The notes below the pieces were generated by a model, which was not told the origin of the DNA, ran no database searches, and saw nothing but the letters and a program-made list of their open reading frames with translations. The translations under genes and the position numbers were made by a program. Positions 47,391 to 56,582 of a stretch of DNA of 64,000 bases are shown here, one piece after another. How positions within the stretch are numbered: the first letter of the stretch is position 1; the number at the start of each line of letters is the position of its first letter. This DNA comes from an uncultured Persicobacter sp. (GTDB lineage: Bacteria; Bacteroidota; Bacteroidia; Cytophagales; Cyclobacteriaceae), in assembly GCA_947498325.1 (NCBI GenBank), contig CANMKE010000004.1:62001-126000 (forward strand), given 5' to 3'.

Positions 47391-47864
47391 ATGAGACAAC
47401 AACTTCCCGTATTTTTTTGCCTGATAATTTTAGTGCTCGTGCTGGGCAGCTGCTCGGCCCGAAAAAAAGCCCGCAGCCGAAAAGTCAACACGATCATTCA
47501 AACAGCACGTTCCTATACGGGCACCCCTTACCGTTGGGGCGGCACCACCCGCGCAGGCATGGATTGCAGCGGCCTGCTGGTCAATTCCTTTCAGGCCGGT
47601 GGCATAAAGCTTCCGCGAACATCGCATGAACAAGCGAAACTGGGTAAAAAAGTAGGGATGAAGGAGTTGCAAAAAGGCGACCTTGTATTTTTTGCTACAG
47701 GAAAGAAGCGGCGGAAGATTACGCATGTCGGGATGGTAACCGGAAAAAAGGGAAAAGACAGGATCATGTTTATTCATTCTTCAAGCAGCCTGGGTGTGGT
47801 TGAGACCAATATTTATTCAAGCTATTTCAAGAAGCGGTTCCGGTATGGCCGAAGGGTCATTTAA
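47391..47864 (+). CDS. NlpC/P60 (C40) peptidoglycan peptidase lipoprotein
   Basis: This 157-residue protein has a lipoprotein signal (lipobox LGSC, Cys about residue 22; start at the ATG at 47391) and a C40 domain with the catalytic triad Cys in MDCSGLL, His in THVGMV and His in MFIHSS. It hydrolyses peptide stems of peptidoglycan, likely the gamma-D-Glu-diamino-acid bond. The mature protein is basic after the lipobox (KKARSRK). Its end overlaps the end of the convergent phosphatase gene by 4 nt. Confidence 0.93.
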   Translation: MRQQLPVFFCLIILVLVLGSCSARKKARSRKVNTIIQTARSYTGTPYRWGGTTRAGMDCSGLLVNSFQAGGIKLPRTSHEQAKLGKKVGMKELQKGDLVFFATGKKRRKITHVGMVTGKKGKDRIMFIHSSSSLGVVETNIYSSYFKKRFRYGRRVI

Positions 47865-50800
47865 AGCGTGAAACCGACAATGGTTACATCATCCACCTGT
47901 TCCTCGGCACGTTTCCATTGGTAAAAGGCATCGACAAATAATTTTTGGGACAGCACCACGCCCTGTTGGCTTTGCTGTTTCTGAATCAGTTGCTCGAGTT
48001 GCTTAAAGCCAAATTTACGATTACCCTCTCCACCAAACTGATCCGTCAGACCATCGGTAAAAAGGAAAAAACCTTCCGTTCCTTTATAGTCAAACTCCTG
48101 TTGTGTGTAAGGCGAAGCTCCCCGTAAATACTGTTCGCCAATCGATCGGCGAACCCCTTTTACTTTTAGCACCTGCCCACTTTGCAGCACCCATAAGGAA
48201 CGGCGCGCACCCGCATATTTTATTTTTTTCCGCTTTCGGTCGATCTGCGCAAGGCCAAGCTCCATCCCCTCCTGAAGGTAGGGATTTTCATTTTTCATCA
48301 GCTTGCCAAACTCATGGTCAAGCCTCTCAAGAATTTCACAGGGCTCCTCCAGTCCGTAAAAATTAACGGTCTCCCGAATTAAGACGGTCGCAATAGCAGA
48401 CACCAACGCCCCTGGCACCCCATGCCCTGTACAGTCGCCCACCACCATACAGCAGCGGTCCTCATCCAGGGGAATGATCATATAAAAATCGCCGCCAATG
48501 GTATCCTTGGGTGCAGAAAACACAAAGTGGTCAGCAAAATACTGTTGCAGCTCTTCTTCTCTCGGGCGGTTCATCCGCTGTAATTGTGCACCGTAGCGCA
48601 TATCTCTGCTGATCTGCTCATTCTTTAGCGAAAGCACTTGTGCCTGCTCCCTGATGGCTTGGTTTTTCTCTTCCAGCAACTCATTTTTTCGGGCGATAGA
48701 CCGGGTGCGCTCTTTTACTTTGTGCTCCAGCACTTTTTTCTCCCTTCGCAACTTATAGGAAAACCACTTTCCACTGATGATCATCAGGCCGATTAATCCA
48801 AAGAAATAAAGCAGTAACATATACCACTTCCGGTAAAATGGCGGAAGAATGACAATGTTGAATTGCGTGGTTTCACTGGAATGCCCAAAGGTATTTTGTG
48901 ATTGCAGATCAATCCTGTAAGCGCCTTCATAAAGGTGTTCAAGCACAATTTTATGATCGTAACTCCATTCCGACCAATGCGATTCACCACTAAAAAACCG
49001 CTTAGGTGCCGTGATGCGGTAACGGTATTTGTGGGGCATCATGTTCTCGCCAATCACTGAATAATTGACCCTCACCGGCAGGCTGTCATAAGGAATCGTT
49101 ACCGTTTCGCTGAAAGTCGGCGACATGTAACGGGTGTAATCCCCATTCAGGTAATCAAGCCGTAAAACCCGAGGGCGAAATTCCCCGAAGGGAATATTGA
49201 ACAGTTCGGTATTTACACTCAGCAAACCAATGCGCCCCCCAACCCAAACACGGCCATGATCCGAGCCTCCGGCACCAGTGCGTATTGTGCCGAGGTTCAG
49301 CCCGTAAATCGAACGGCTTACCGGCACCATCTCTTTGCCGGTCCACTGGCCAATCCAGAAATAATCTTCCTCCGCAGAACGTTCACTGATCAATAATTTT
49401 TTCTCGGAAGGGCTCACTGGCAGCACAAAATTCACCCCTTTGAGCGGTGGATTTACCTGCTCAAAACGATCTTCCTCTTCCAAAAAATGCCAAAAGCTAT
49501 CCTCAGATTGAAACACATTTTCGCCTAACACTGGCGCCAACGACTGTTCGAAGCCCAAGCCGGGATCAAAGCCTTCGGCGGCCCCAAAATACCGCTTACT
49601 GACTGCCAAGCCTTCATTCACCCCCCAGTGGAGCTTCAGCTCGGCCAGCTCCCCATTGGCGTGATTTACCCAAATACGGTAGGAACCATCGGGAAAAAGT
49701 GTACCGACAGTCAGCTGATTGGGCACTCCTTCCCACTGGGTTTCCTTCCACCGCTTGATGGCTTTACCTCCTTTCAGCTGATAAACGACCACATAGTTAC
49801 TGCGGGCGAGGCAAAGCCATTCGTTGCCCGCAAACTGAAAGATCAAAAAGTCCCGCAGGCGATTAGGTACCGACGGAATGCGCTCAATCTGTTGCCTCCT
49901 GACGCTCCAACGAAACAAACCTTCCTCTGTACTGATCACAATTCCCAGCTCCTTGCTTTCCTGAATGTCGTTGATCTTGCCGCTGTCATCAGAAAGAATC
50001 TCAATCCGCGGCATGTCTTGATCCGAATTTTCAATTATCCGCCCAAACTCCTGCTCTGTCCCAAAATAAAGGGTATCATCGCTCTGCCGGAAAATCTTCG
50101 TCACCATTCCCTTGTATTGATCACCCTCCTGAAAATGCTTGAAATTGACCCCATCGTTTCGCACCTGCACAATGGATTTAGAAGTGATGATCCACGAGAT
50201 CCCACGGAAATCCACAAAAAGGTCATAGACCCGGTTGGAGCTCATCCCCTCCTTGCGCTCAATCCTCCGAACCACCGACTGCGACTTGATACTTAAATAA
50301 ATGACCCCCCGATTACGGGTATAAATACCGATCAGCCCATTGCGGATTTTGGCACTTCCCTCAATACGCCCGAGCTTTTTAGGCAGGTCCCAATAGCTAT
50401 GCTCACCCGTTTTAGGGTTTAAATCCATCACCCAGTCGTTTTGTCCGTAGCGCCCAACAAGGATCAAATGCGATGGTGAAATTTCAATAACCCCCTCCAC
50501 TTTATGGTCTTCCACATTGCGGATCGGAATCGGTAATTTTCGCCCGTAACGATACAACACCCACTTGTTGGGACTCTCAATAAATATCCCTGCTTTCAGG
50601 GGAAAGATATGCCGAATATATGGGCCAAGCTGAATCTCTGACCAGCTGCTGCGATCAATTTCGCGCATTAGCACCCGGTGTTTCAGGTTGAAATAAACAT
50701 TATTGCCCACCACATAAGCATCCAAAACCTGCCGAAAGTGCTTCACGCTGTCGGGCAATTCATTGAGAAAAGAATGGAAATGCATTTCGCCCTTTTGATC

Positions 50801-51130
50801 AAAGTCCATGCGGCCAATATCTCCTACGGCTCCGTAAAATACATGATCTGTGGATAGCGAAGAGGCGACGGTATTGATCTGTCGGGAATCGTTGGGGTTG
50901 AAATTCCGCCAATACATACCGTCGAACATCAGGGCTCCCTTCTCATGGGCGAAAAACAGATAATGCCCTTTGTTCTGTGTAATGGCAAAACTTTCGGAAT
51001 TGGCCTGAAAATCATGAATGGGCACGACTTCCTGCAGCATTTCAAAATTAATGCGTTGTGCTTTCAAAAGCCCCCCACCCCACAGGATTATTATCAGAAA
51101 AAGTACACAGTATTGGGGCCATTTAATCAT
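47861..51130 (-). CDS. Sensor protein with N-terminal propeller and C-terminal SpoIIE-type PP2C phosphatase
   Basis: This 1089-residue protein has a signal peptide (near LLKAQ), a long periplasmic part resembling two-component-regulator propeller repeats (about residues 30-640), a Y_Y_Y-like domain (about residues 665-750, NYSVIGENMMPHKYRYRIT), one membrane helix (about residues 765-785), a coiled coil (about residues 790-860) and a C-terminal SpoIIE phosphatase (about residues 875-1089) with the Asp/Gly motifs DTIGGDFYMI, VVGDCTGHGVPGAL, FLFTDGLTDQ and VDDVTIVGF. It most likely links an envelope or polysaccharide signal to dephosphorylation of a cytoplasmic protein, perhaps an anti-sigma antagonist. 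The partner is not in the window. Confidence 0.9.
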   Translation of the reverse strand: MIKWPQYCVLFLIIILWGGGLLKAQRINFEMLQEVVPIHDFQANSESFAITQNKGHYLFFAHEKGALMFDGMYWRNFNPNDSRQINTVASSLSTDHVFYGAVGDIGRMDFDQKGEMHFHSFLNELPDSVKHFRQVLDAYVVGNNVYFNLKHRVLMREIDRSSWSEIQLGPYIRHIFPLKAGIFIESPNKWVLYRYGRKLPIPIRNVEDHKVEGVIEISPSHLILVGRYGQNDWVMDLNPKTGEHSYWDLPKKLGRIEGSAKIRNGLIGIYTRNRGVIYLSIKSQSVVRRIERKEGMSSNRVYDLFVDFRGISWIITSKSIVQVRNDGVNFKHFQEGDQYKGMVTKIFRQSDDTLYFGTEQEFGRIIENSDQDMPRIEILSDDSGKINDIQESKELGIVISTEEGLFRWSVRRQQIERIPSVPNRLRDFLIFQFAGNEWLCLARSNYVVVYQLKGGKAIKRWKETQWEGVPNQLTVGTLFPDGSYRIWVNHANGELAELKLHWGVNEGLAVSKRYFGAAEGFDPGLGFEQSLAPVLGENVFQSEDSFWHFLEEEDRFEQVNPPLKGVNFVLPVSPSEKKLLISERSAEEDYFWIGQWTGKEMVPVSRSIYGLNLGTIRTGAGGSDHGRVWVGGRIGLLSVNTELFNIPFGEFRPRVLRLDYLNGDYTRYMSPTFSETVTIPYDSLPVRVNYSVIGENMMPHKYRYRITAPKRFFSGESHWSEWSYDHKIVLEHLYEGAYRIDLQSQNTFGHSSETTQFNIVILPPFYRKWYMLLLYFFGLIGLMIISGKWFSYKLRREKKVLEHKVKERTRSIARKNELLEEKNQAIREQAQVLSLKNEQISRDMRYGAQLQRMNRPREEELQQYFADHFVFSAPKDTIGGDFYMIIPLDEDRCCMVVGDCTGHGVPGALVSAIATVLIRETVNFYGLEEPCEILERLDHEFGKLMKNENPYLQEGMELGLAQIDRKRKKIKYAGARRSLWVLQSGQVLKVKGVRRSIGEQYLRGASPYTQQEFDYKGTEGFFLFTDGLTDQFGGEGNRKFGFKQLEQLIQKQQSQQGVVLSQKLFVDAFYQWKRAEEQVDDVTIVGFTL

Positions 51131-51557
51131 AAAAAAAGCTCAGGCATACACCCAAGCTTTGTATTACCACGAATGGTAATTTTCCCTTTTTTGATTAATC
51201 TGTCGTAAAAAAGGACAATTAATCCAAGTGGGCAAATCTTAGGCAATTTTTCTTAAATTATTTTTTTACTCCGAAAAAAACGATTAGTATTACTTCCTTT
51301 TTTGTCCTATAATCAAGGCTTTTAGTATCCGGTTTCGGCCCTGAACAAGGATTGCTTCAGCACTGGAAATTCACCATTGCACTAATGCTATAGGGTATTA
51401 CTTTTATCGAGCCGCATTGTTTACCAATCCGTCCAAAAACTCCCCATACACCCTCCTGCGAATATATTCTATACCAATGTGCTTTTATTGTTTGCACCAT
51501 CACGCGCAATTGGCTAACTTGCAGTATTGATCACAATTGTAAATCAACGAACTAAAT
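51131..51557. other. Gap between the phosphatase gene and the FKBP lipoprotein gene
   Basis: These 427 nt have no gene. A short perfect hairpin (ATTACCA/TGGTAAT at 51163-51180) lies near the phosphatase start, and a candidate promoter for the FKBP gene near the right end. Confidence 0.5.
51491..51522 (+). promoter_or_regulatory. Candidate promoter of the FKBP lipoprotein gene
   Basis: TTTG (51491-51494) and TAACTTGC (51515-51522) are separated by 20 nt. The second box is one T short of TAnnTTTG, so the match is weak. Confidence 0.3.
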
Positions 51558-52745
51558 ATGCGCTTTTTAAAGCACTTCGCTTTTATTTTTGCACTATCAA
51601 CAGTGCTTTTCGCTTGTTCCGAAAATCCTCGCCCTACGGAGAACGATGAACGCAACTCGCAACAAGACATCGAGATGGGCTTGTTCCTTCAGAAAAAATA
51701 CCCTAACGAAGATTTCATAAAAATCAATCAGGGCATTTATAAACATACAGATGTTGAGCCTTCAGCTGATGCTACACCTGCCGATGCCGGAAATGTGGTA
51801 GCCATTCAGTATGAACTTTACACCGTAGATCAAGACAATAATGGCCAGTTTGTTGATGGCCACTTAATTGAGAAACTTGTTCAGAATATCAACGGAAACG
51901 ACACGACTTACACCAAAACATCGGTGGTCTTTTCTGATGCAGAAAGAGAGATTGTTAAGGAGGAAGATGATCCTTTTGTATATGGCCTGAACCAGGGCAA
52001 CACTTTCCCTTCCACCTTCAGTGGTATTAGTGGCAACATTAAAGAAGGTGAAACAGCGACCTTTTTCTTTACTGGCCAGTTTGGTTACGGTCAGTATTCT
52101 TACCAAAAAATTGGTGTGGGCCGCTATCAGCCTGTCATGCTGAAAGTCACCATGACAAAGGTCTTTGATGAAGACAGCTTTGAGGCATTTGAGGACCGAA
52201 GAATTGTTAAGGAAATTCAGCGCGACAGTAAATACTGGGACAACGAAGGGATTAACTGGAAAGAGGTTGCGATTACCGAAAATGGTACGCACGTTATAAC
52301 TTGGAACCGAGATACCCTTTCGGATACCGAAGATTCTATCCAGCGAAAAGCACAAGTAAAAGTGGACTACACCGGACGCTTATTCAAATTTGATTCACTG
52401 GTATTTGATACTTCAGTAAAAGATACTGCCGAACTTTACGACCTTGCCCCGCGCCAAAGCTACGAACCTTTCGAGTTTGAAGTAGGTGTCGGAAGTGTAA
52501 TTAACGGTTGGGATGAAGGCGTACAGGAAATGTTCCTGCACGAGATTGGCGTATTGTATATTCCTACCACTGCTGCATATGTGGCATCACCTGCAGGTGG
52601 GCGAATTGTAGTACCAGAATTCCTGCGTGAAGACCTCAATGAAAACCCGAGCAATCCCGCAGGGCTCTCGAGTATCATTAAGCCATATGACCCATTGAAA
52701 TTTAATATGCACATCACCGAGGTGGATAATCCCTCGGAGGAGTAA
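51558..52745 (+). CDS. FKBP-type peptidyl-prolyl isomerase-like lipoprotein with two FKBP modules
   Basis: This 395-residue protein has a lipoprotein signal (lipobox LFAC, Cys about residue 20). Two FKBP-like units follow: one at about residues 70-215, diverged, with the turn NIKEGETATFFFTGQFGYG, and one at about residues 265-385 with VKVDYTGRL, INGWDEGVQEM and GVLYIPTTAAY. The second retains more of the isomerase pattern. Lipoproteins of this kind assist folding of exported proteins and in gliding Bacteroidota include GldI. A link to gliding here is not shown. It is followed by a terminator. Confidence 0.85.
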   Translation: MRFLKHFAFIFALSTVLFACSENPRPTENDERNSQQDIEMGLFLQKKYPNEDFIKINQGIYKHTDVEPSADATPADAGNVVAIQYELYTVDQDNNGQFVDGHLIEKLVQNINGNDTTYTKTSVVFSDAEREIVKEEDDPFVYGLNQGNTFPSTFSGISGNIKEGETATFFFTGQFGYGQYSYQKIGVGRYQPVMLKVTMTKVFDEDSFEAFEDRRIVKEIQRDSKYWDNEGINWKEVAITENGTHVITWNRDTLSDTEDSIQRKAQVKVDYTGRLFKFDSLVFDTSVKDTAELYDLAPRQSYEPFEFEVGVGSVINGWDEGVQEMFLHEIGVLYIPTTAAYVASPAGGRIVVPEFLREDLNENPSNPAGLSSIIKPYDPLKFNMHITEVDNPSEE

Positions 52746-52755
52746 AACATAATGA

Positions 52756-52788
52756 AAGGGTGTTGCTTTTAAAGTAACACCTTTTTTC
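52756..52788 (+). terminator. Terminator of the FKBP lipoprotein gene
   Basis: GGTGTTGCTTT pairs with AAAGTAACACC (one weak pair), followed by six T residues. Confidence 0.85.
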
Positions 52789-52835
52789 TTTCCAGCATCA
52801 CCAGCCCATTTGAATAGAATTGATTAAAAATTTAT

Positions 52836-53972
52836 ATGTCTGCACAAAAAATTGTCATCATCTGTGCTCCAAGAATGAGCGAAGTCGTTGCTCAGGAGGT
52901 TAGAGACTTGAATCTAAAAGTAGATTCAGTCGAAAGATTAAGTGTTACCCTATACGGGGACTTCAAAACGGCAATGAAGCTCAACTTGCACCTGCGTTGT
53001 GCCAACCGCGTGTTACTTGAGGCAACAAGCTTTGAGGCCCATACGGCCAATGATCTTTACAAACACATCCGCAAGTTTGACTGGGAAATGTATATCCCGC
53101 TAACGGGCTATTTCACTATTGATTCCTATGTGCATAACGATACCATCCGTGATAATCGTTTTGCCAACCAGAAAATGAAGGATGCTATTGCAGACCGTTT
53201 CATGCGCGACTTTCAGAAACGCCCAGACTCGGGTTCTGACCGCAGCCGTACCTGCCTTTACCTGCACTGGGTAGAAAACCGTGCTCAGGTTTACTTTGAT
53301 ACCACCGGAGAAACCATTGCCAAACACGGTTACCGCATCAATCCATGGAAAGCACCTATGATTGAATCTTTGGCGGCAGCGGCGATTTTAAATTCCAAAT
53401 GGAACAAGGAAAGCCACTTTATTAACCCAATGTGCGGATCAGGCACTTTGGCGATTGAAGCCGCACTGATTGCCCTGAATATTATTCCGGGAATGTTCCG
53501 TGAGAATTATGGATTTATGCACTTGCGCCAGTTCAGAAAAGATGATTTTGACCAACTGATGCAAGAGGCCATTGCCAATGAAAAGGATGCCCCAAGCCAC
53601 ATGCGTATTATCGCCAGTGACCACGACTCCAAGGCGCTTGATGCTGCACGTACTAATGCAGAAGAAGCGGGCGTTGATCACCTGATTGAGTTTGTACAGT
53701 GCGATTATGCAGAAGCAGAAGTGCCTTACGGACCAGGGGTTGTAATTATGAACCCTGAGTATGGCGAACGCTTGGGCGAAGAAGAGGAACTGCTGCCTGT
53801 TTATCAGGGAATTGGAGATTTCTTCAAACAACAATGTGATGGCAAACGGGCCTATGTTTTCACAGGAAATATTCCTTTGGGAAAACGTATCGGTCTGCGG
53901 GCTTCGAGAAGAATAGAAATGCAAAACGGACGAATTGACTGTCGTCTGTTTGAATATGAAATGTACCGATAG
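52836..53972 (+). CDS. THUMP-domain class I SAM-dependent RNA methyltransferase
   Basis: This 378-residue protein has an N-terminal THUMP-like domain (about residues 40-160) that binds RNA and a C-terminal Rossmann methyltransferase domain. SAM-binding motif: NPMCGSGTLAIEAALIALNIIPG. The catalytic-site motif reads NPEYGERLGEEEEL where many relatives have NPPYGERL, so Glu replaces a proline. The family includes RlmL-type 23S rRNA guanine-N2 methyltransferases and tRNA methyltransferases; the exact target is uncertain. Confidence 0.9.
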   Translation: MSAQKIVIICAPRMSEVVAQEVRDLNLKVDSVERLSVTLYGDFKTAMKLNLHLRCANRVLLEATSFEAHTANDLYKHIRKFDWEMYIPLTGYFTIDSYVHNDTIRDNRFANQKMKDAIADRFMRDFQKRPDSGSDRSRTCLYLHWVENRAQVYFDTTGETIAKHGYRINPWKAPMIESLAAAAILNSKWNKESHFINPMCGSGTLAIEAALIALNIIPGMFRENYGFMHLRQFRKDDFDQLMQEAIANEKDAPSHMRIIASDHDSKALDAARTNAEEAGVDHLIEFVQCDYAEAEVPYGPGVVIMNPEYGERLGEEEELLPVYQGIGDFFKQQCDGKRAYVFTGNIPLGKRIGLRASRRIEMQNGRIDCRLFEYEMYR

Positions 53973-53996
53973 GGTATTTTCAGCGCATCAAAATTT

Positions 53997-54029
53997 AACG
54001 GGGGGCTTCAGGCTTGCCCGTTTTTTTTT
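53997..54029 (+). terminator. Terminator of the RNA methyltransferase gene
   Basis: AACGGG-GGGC pairs with GCCCGTT with a bulge, followed by nine T residues, 25 nt after the stop codon. Confidence 0.82.
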
Positions 54030-54239
54030 GCTGATTTTTTTTGGGGGGGGGAGAGAAAAATAATGAAGGATAAATAGCGCCTCGACGCCCCATGAAAGGA
54101 AACCTTTAGGGGATAGTGAATGATGCAGGTAAGCATTACTGTACGTTGAGGCCACAAAATACCATTCTTAATTGTGACCTTCAGCAATGTAAAATTAATC
54201 GCTATTGATCCTCCATTAACACAAAGGCTAATCTTTAAT

Positions 54240-54476
54240 TTAGATCAACACCGGATCCGATAAGAAAATCCACTCCATTTTGAAATGTGCTTTGGACTTG
54301 GACTTAATTTTATTGAAGGTAGGCGCTAATACGACGGCTACCACTGCGCTGAGCAAGATAAAATAACCAATATTTACTTGCTCAAAAGAAAAATGCGAGA
54401 TTGCCAGGCTGATTACATAAATCAAGGCAAAAGCGGAAAAATCAAATAGTCTGTACTTTACTTTACTGCTAAACAT
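54240..54476 (-). CDS. Small two-helix membrane protein, unknown function
   Basis: This 78-residue protein has two hydrophobic helices (about residues 12-28 and 36-53) and a basic loop (NKIKSKSKAHFK) after the second. It has an ATG start and normal composition. I recognise no family. It could be a real small gene because the hydrophobic pattern is consistent and no other frame is better. Confidence 0.45.
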   Translation of the reverse strand: MFSSKVKYRLFDFSAFALIYVISLAISHFSFEQVNIGYFILLSAVVAVVLAPTFNKIKSKSKAHFKMEWIFLSDPVLI

Positions 54477-54592
54477 AAAAGGGTTGGTTCGTAAAACATA
54501 TTTTGAACTGTCAGTGCAGTTCAGGAAAAAAGCATCCTAACCAAGGACCTCCTCACCAATTTCAGCCACCACAAGTGGACTTTAGTTTATCT

Positions 54593-55036
54593 TTATAAGA
54601 ACCGCAATCCGTACCTGCCACATATTTCAGCCACCCGATCCAAATCAGGAGGCCCGTCAGGTAATTTTGCCAGTTCTTCAAACATCAATTCTATGCCGGC
54701 AGGAAAAACGCTCATCATCACTTTCGCCTGCCCCTGCCCGGTTACTTTCCATGAATGTGGAACCCCACGAGGACAGAAAATCAAATCGCCGGCCTTTAAA
54801 GTTTGAGTTGCCCCACCGAGGGTCATTTCCACCTGCCCTGTCAGGAGGTGAAATACTTCATCCTCCCGTTCATGAACATGGGGCGGAATCCCCGCACCAG
54901 GCTAGTTGGTTTGCTCAATAAGGGGAAATTGCCCGTTGGTATGATCCCCTGAGAGTTTGATCACCTGCTGGTCTCCCATCACACGCCAAGATAGGCCTTC
55001 TCCTTTTCTGACAATCTTTGGCTGCTGTGCACTCAT
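54593..55036 (-). pseudogene. Cupin-domain protein interrupted by one in-frame amber codon
   Basis: A single reading frame of 148 codons runs from the ATG at 55036 to the stop at 54593, but contains a TAG at 54902-54904. Before it lies a normal cupin N-terminus (residues 1-44, ending FPLIEQTN). After it the same frame continues with PGAGIPPHVHEREDEVFHL, the His-x-His-x(3-4)-Glu metal site of small cupins, then the second motif GDLIFCPRGVPHSWKV. There is no frameshift. One nonsense mutation, a sequencing error or readthrough explain it. An intact gene would encode a metal-binding mononuclear cupin of unknown substrate. Confidence 0.75.
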
Positions 55037-55149
55037 TTTATTGTTGTATGGTTTCTCAATAATGAAACCTCCACGCCAACAAAAGTTTAACTCAGCCCCC
55101 TGAAATGTCAATTACAGACACCCCAAAAGCTTGTTTATGAGCATTAAAT

Positions 55150-56016
55150 TTAATCAAAAATTACCGTTTTATTCTCAAAAACAATCAATTTGTGCTTAAT
55201 ATGCTGACGTATAGCTCTTGAGAGCACAATTTTCTCGAGGTCCTTCCCTTTCCTGATCAGGTCGGCGACATCATCTTTATGACTGACCTTGGCAACATCC
55301 TGCTCAATGATCGGCCCCGCATCCAGGTCTTCTGTTACGTAATGGCTCGTCGCCCCGATAATTTTCACCCCTCTGTCATGTGCAGCATGGTAGGGTTTGG
55401 CCCCCACAAAGGCTGGCAGGAATGAGTGATGAATGTTGATGATTCGGTTAGGGAATTTCCTGATGAAGTCTGGTGGAATAATCTGCATATATCGAGCCAA
55501 CACCAGAAAATCGCACTGGTATTCTTCGATCAGCGCCATTTGTTGTGCCTGCACTTCTGCTTTGTTCTCTTTATTCATGGGCAGAAAATGATAAGGAATA
55601 TCGAACTGCCGTGCCACTTTCTCCAGGTTTTCATGATTACTGATGATCATCGGGATTTCCACGCGCCACTCCCCAGATTGCCAACGGTAGAGGATATCGT
55701 AAAGGCAGTGAGACATTTTGGACACAAACAACGCCATGCGTGGGGTACGGGAACTGAAATGCAGCTCGAAGGTGATGCCATAACGCTTGGCAACAAGGGT
55801 GCTGAAATAATCCGCAAGTTGATCTTTGGGAACTAAAAAGCCTGCAATCTCAAAAGAAACCCGCATAAAAAAGCGAGAGGTGGCACTGTCCACATGCTGA
55901 TCGAGGGAGATAACATTCCCCTGGTTTTCATCTATAAATCGACTGACGGCCGCCACTATTCCCTGCTGATCGGAGCAATGCATCAGAAAAATGGCGTGTT
56001 CGTTCGGGTTATTCAT
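55150..56016 (-). CDS. purU: Formyltetrahydrofolate deformylase
   Basis: This 288-residue enzyme hydrolyses 10-formyl-THF to THF and formate. The N-terminal ACT domain (about residues 5-85, starting around FLMHCSDQQGIVAAVSRF) is regulatory. The C-terminal formyltransferase-like domain has the catalytic set Asn in NIHHSFLPAF, His in the same motif and Asp in DLDAGPIIEQD. The enzyme balances one-carbon pools. It is monocistronic. Confidence 0.95.
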   Translation of the reverse strand: MNNPNEHAIFLMHCSDQQGIVAAVSRFIDENQGNVISLDQHVDSATSRFFMRVSFEIAGFLVPKDQLADYFSTLVAKRYGITFELHFSSRTPRMALFVSKMSHCLYDILYRWQSGEWRVEIPMIISNHENLEKVARQFDIPYHFLPMNKENKAEVQAQQMALIEEYQCDFLVLARYMQIIPPDFIRKFPNRIINIHHSFLPAFVGAKPYHAAHDRGVKIIGATSHYVTEDLDAGPIIEQDVAKVSHKDDVADLIRKGKDLEKIVLSRAIRQHIKHKLIVFENKTVIFD

Positions 56017-56582
56017 ATCGGTTGAGTTGAATTAAAATACGGTGATTTACCAAATATATACCATACAATGCAATTGACAATGAATTTCACATCAATCACG
56101 CTTATTTATAATGAATATTTCATATCAGCGGACCGTTTCCACTACAGCAATACTATTTCTCAAAAAAACTTTCAGGCAAATTCAGTCGCATGACCAAAAG
56201 GGACTAATGACGCGCACCTGAATACCGCATGATTTTTTTACTGCCAATAAATCATCATTAGGTCGAGATGTTATGGAGGACTAAAAACTCATACTACAAC
56301 CTGTAAATAACGCACACTTTTCTTAATGGCCCCTTCATCAAAAAGAATAGTAAAGTGTCTTTGAATTTGCGATATCCGATTGACGAAATAAAAAGATCTG
56401 CGGAAATCTGTATCATCATTGGACAATACAAAATCGCGCAATAATTGGGAGTGGCACCATTAATCTCATTGTCATGATGAACTGCTGTTACACCCCATAA
56501 TAATGCCCCCTTATTTTCCTCAATGCTTGCGCCAAGCAGGGCGCTCCGAGGCTTATCAAGGGAATCCGAACAAGAGATACTA
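56017..56582. other. Gap between purU and the hydrolase-OsmC gene
   Basis: These 566 nt hold no convincing gene. A minus-strand frame is open from inside the OsmC gene down to 56294, but its product has no recognisable motif and its only start is in the OsmC coding sequence. No repeat or RNA seen. Confidence 0.5.

Noticed and set aside
54031-54051. T8 followed by G9 homopolymer tract that could be a phase-variation switch
   Set aside because: It lies directly after a terminator and not within a coding frame or between promoter boxes, so slippage would have no obvious effect. It could also be a sequencing artefact.
56294-56582. Open minus-strand frame between purU and the hydrolase-OsmC gene
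   Set aside because: Its start lies inside the OsmC coding sequence in another frame, the product has no recognisable motif, and no promoter or start codon fits the unique part.
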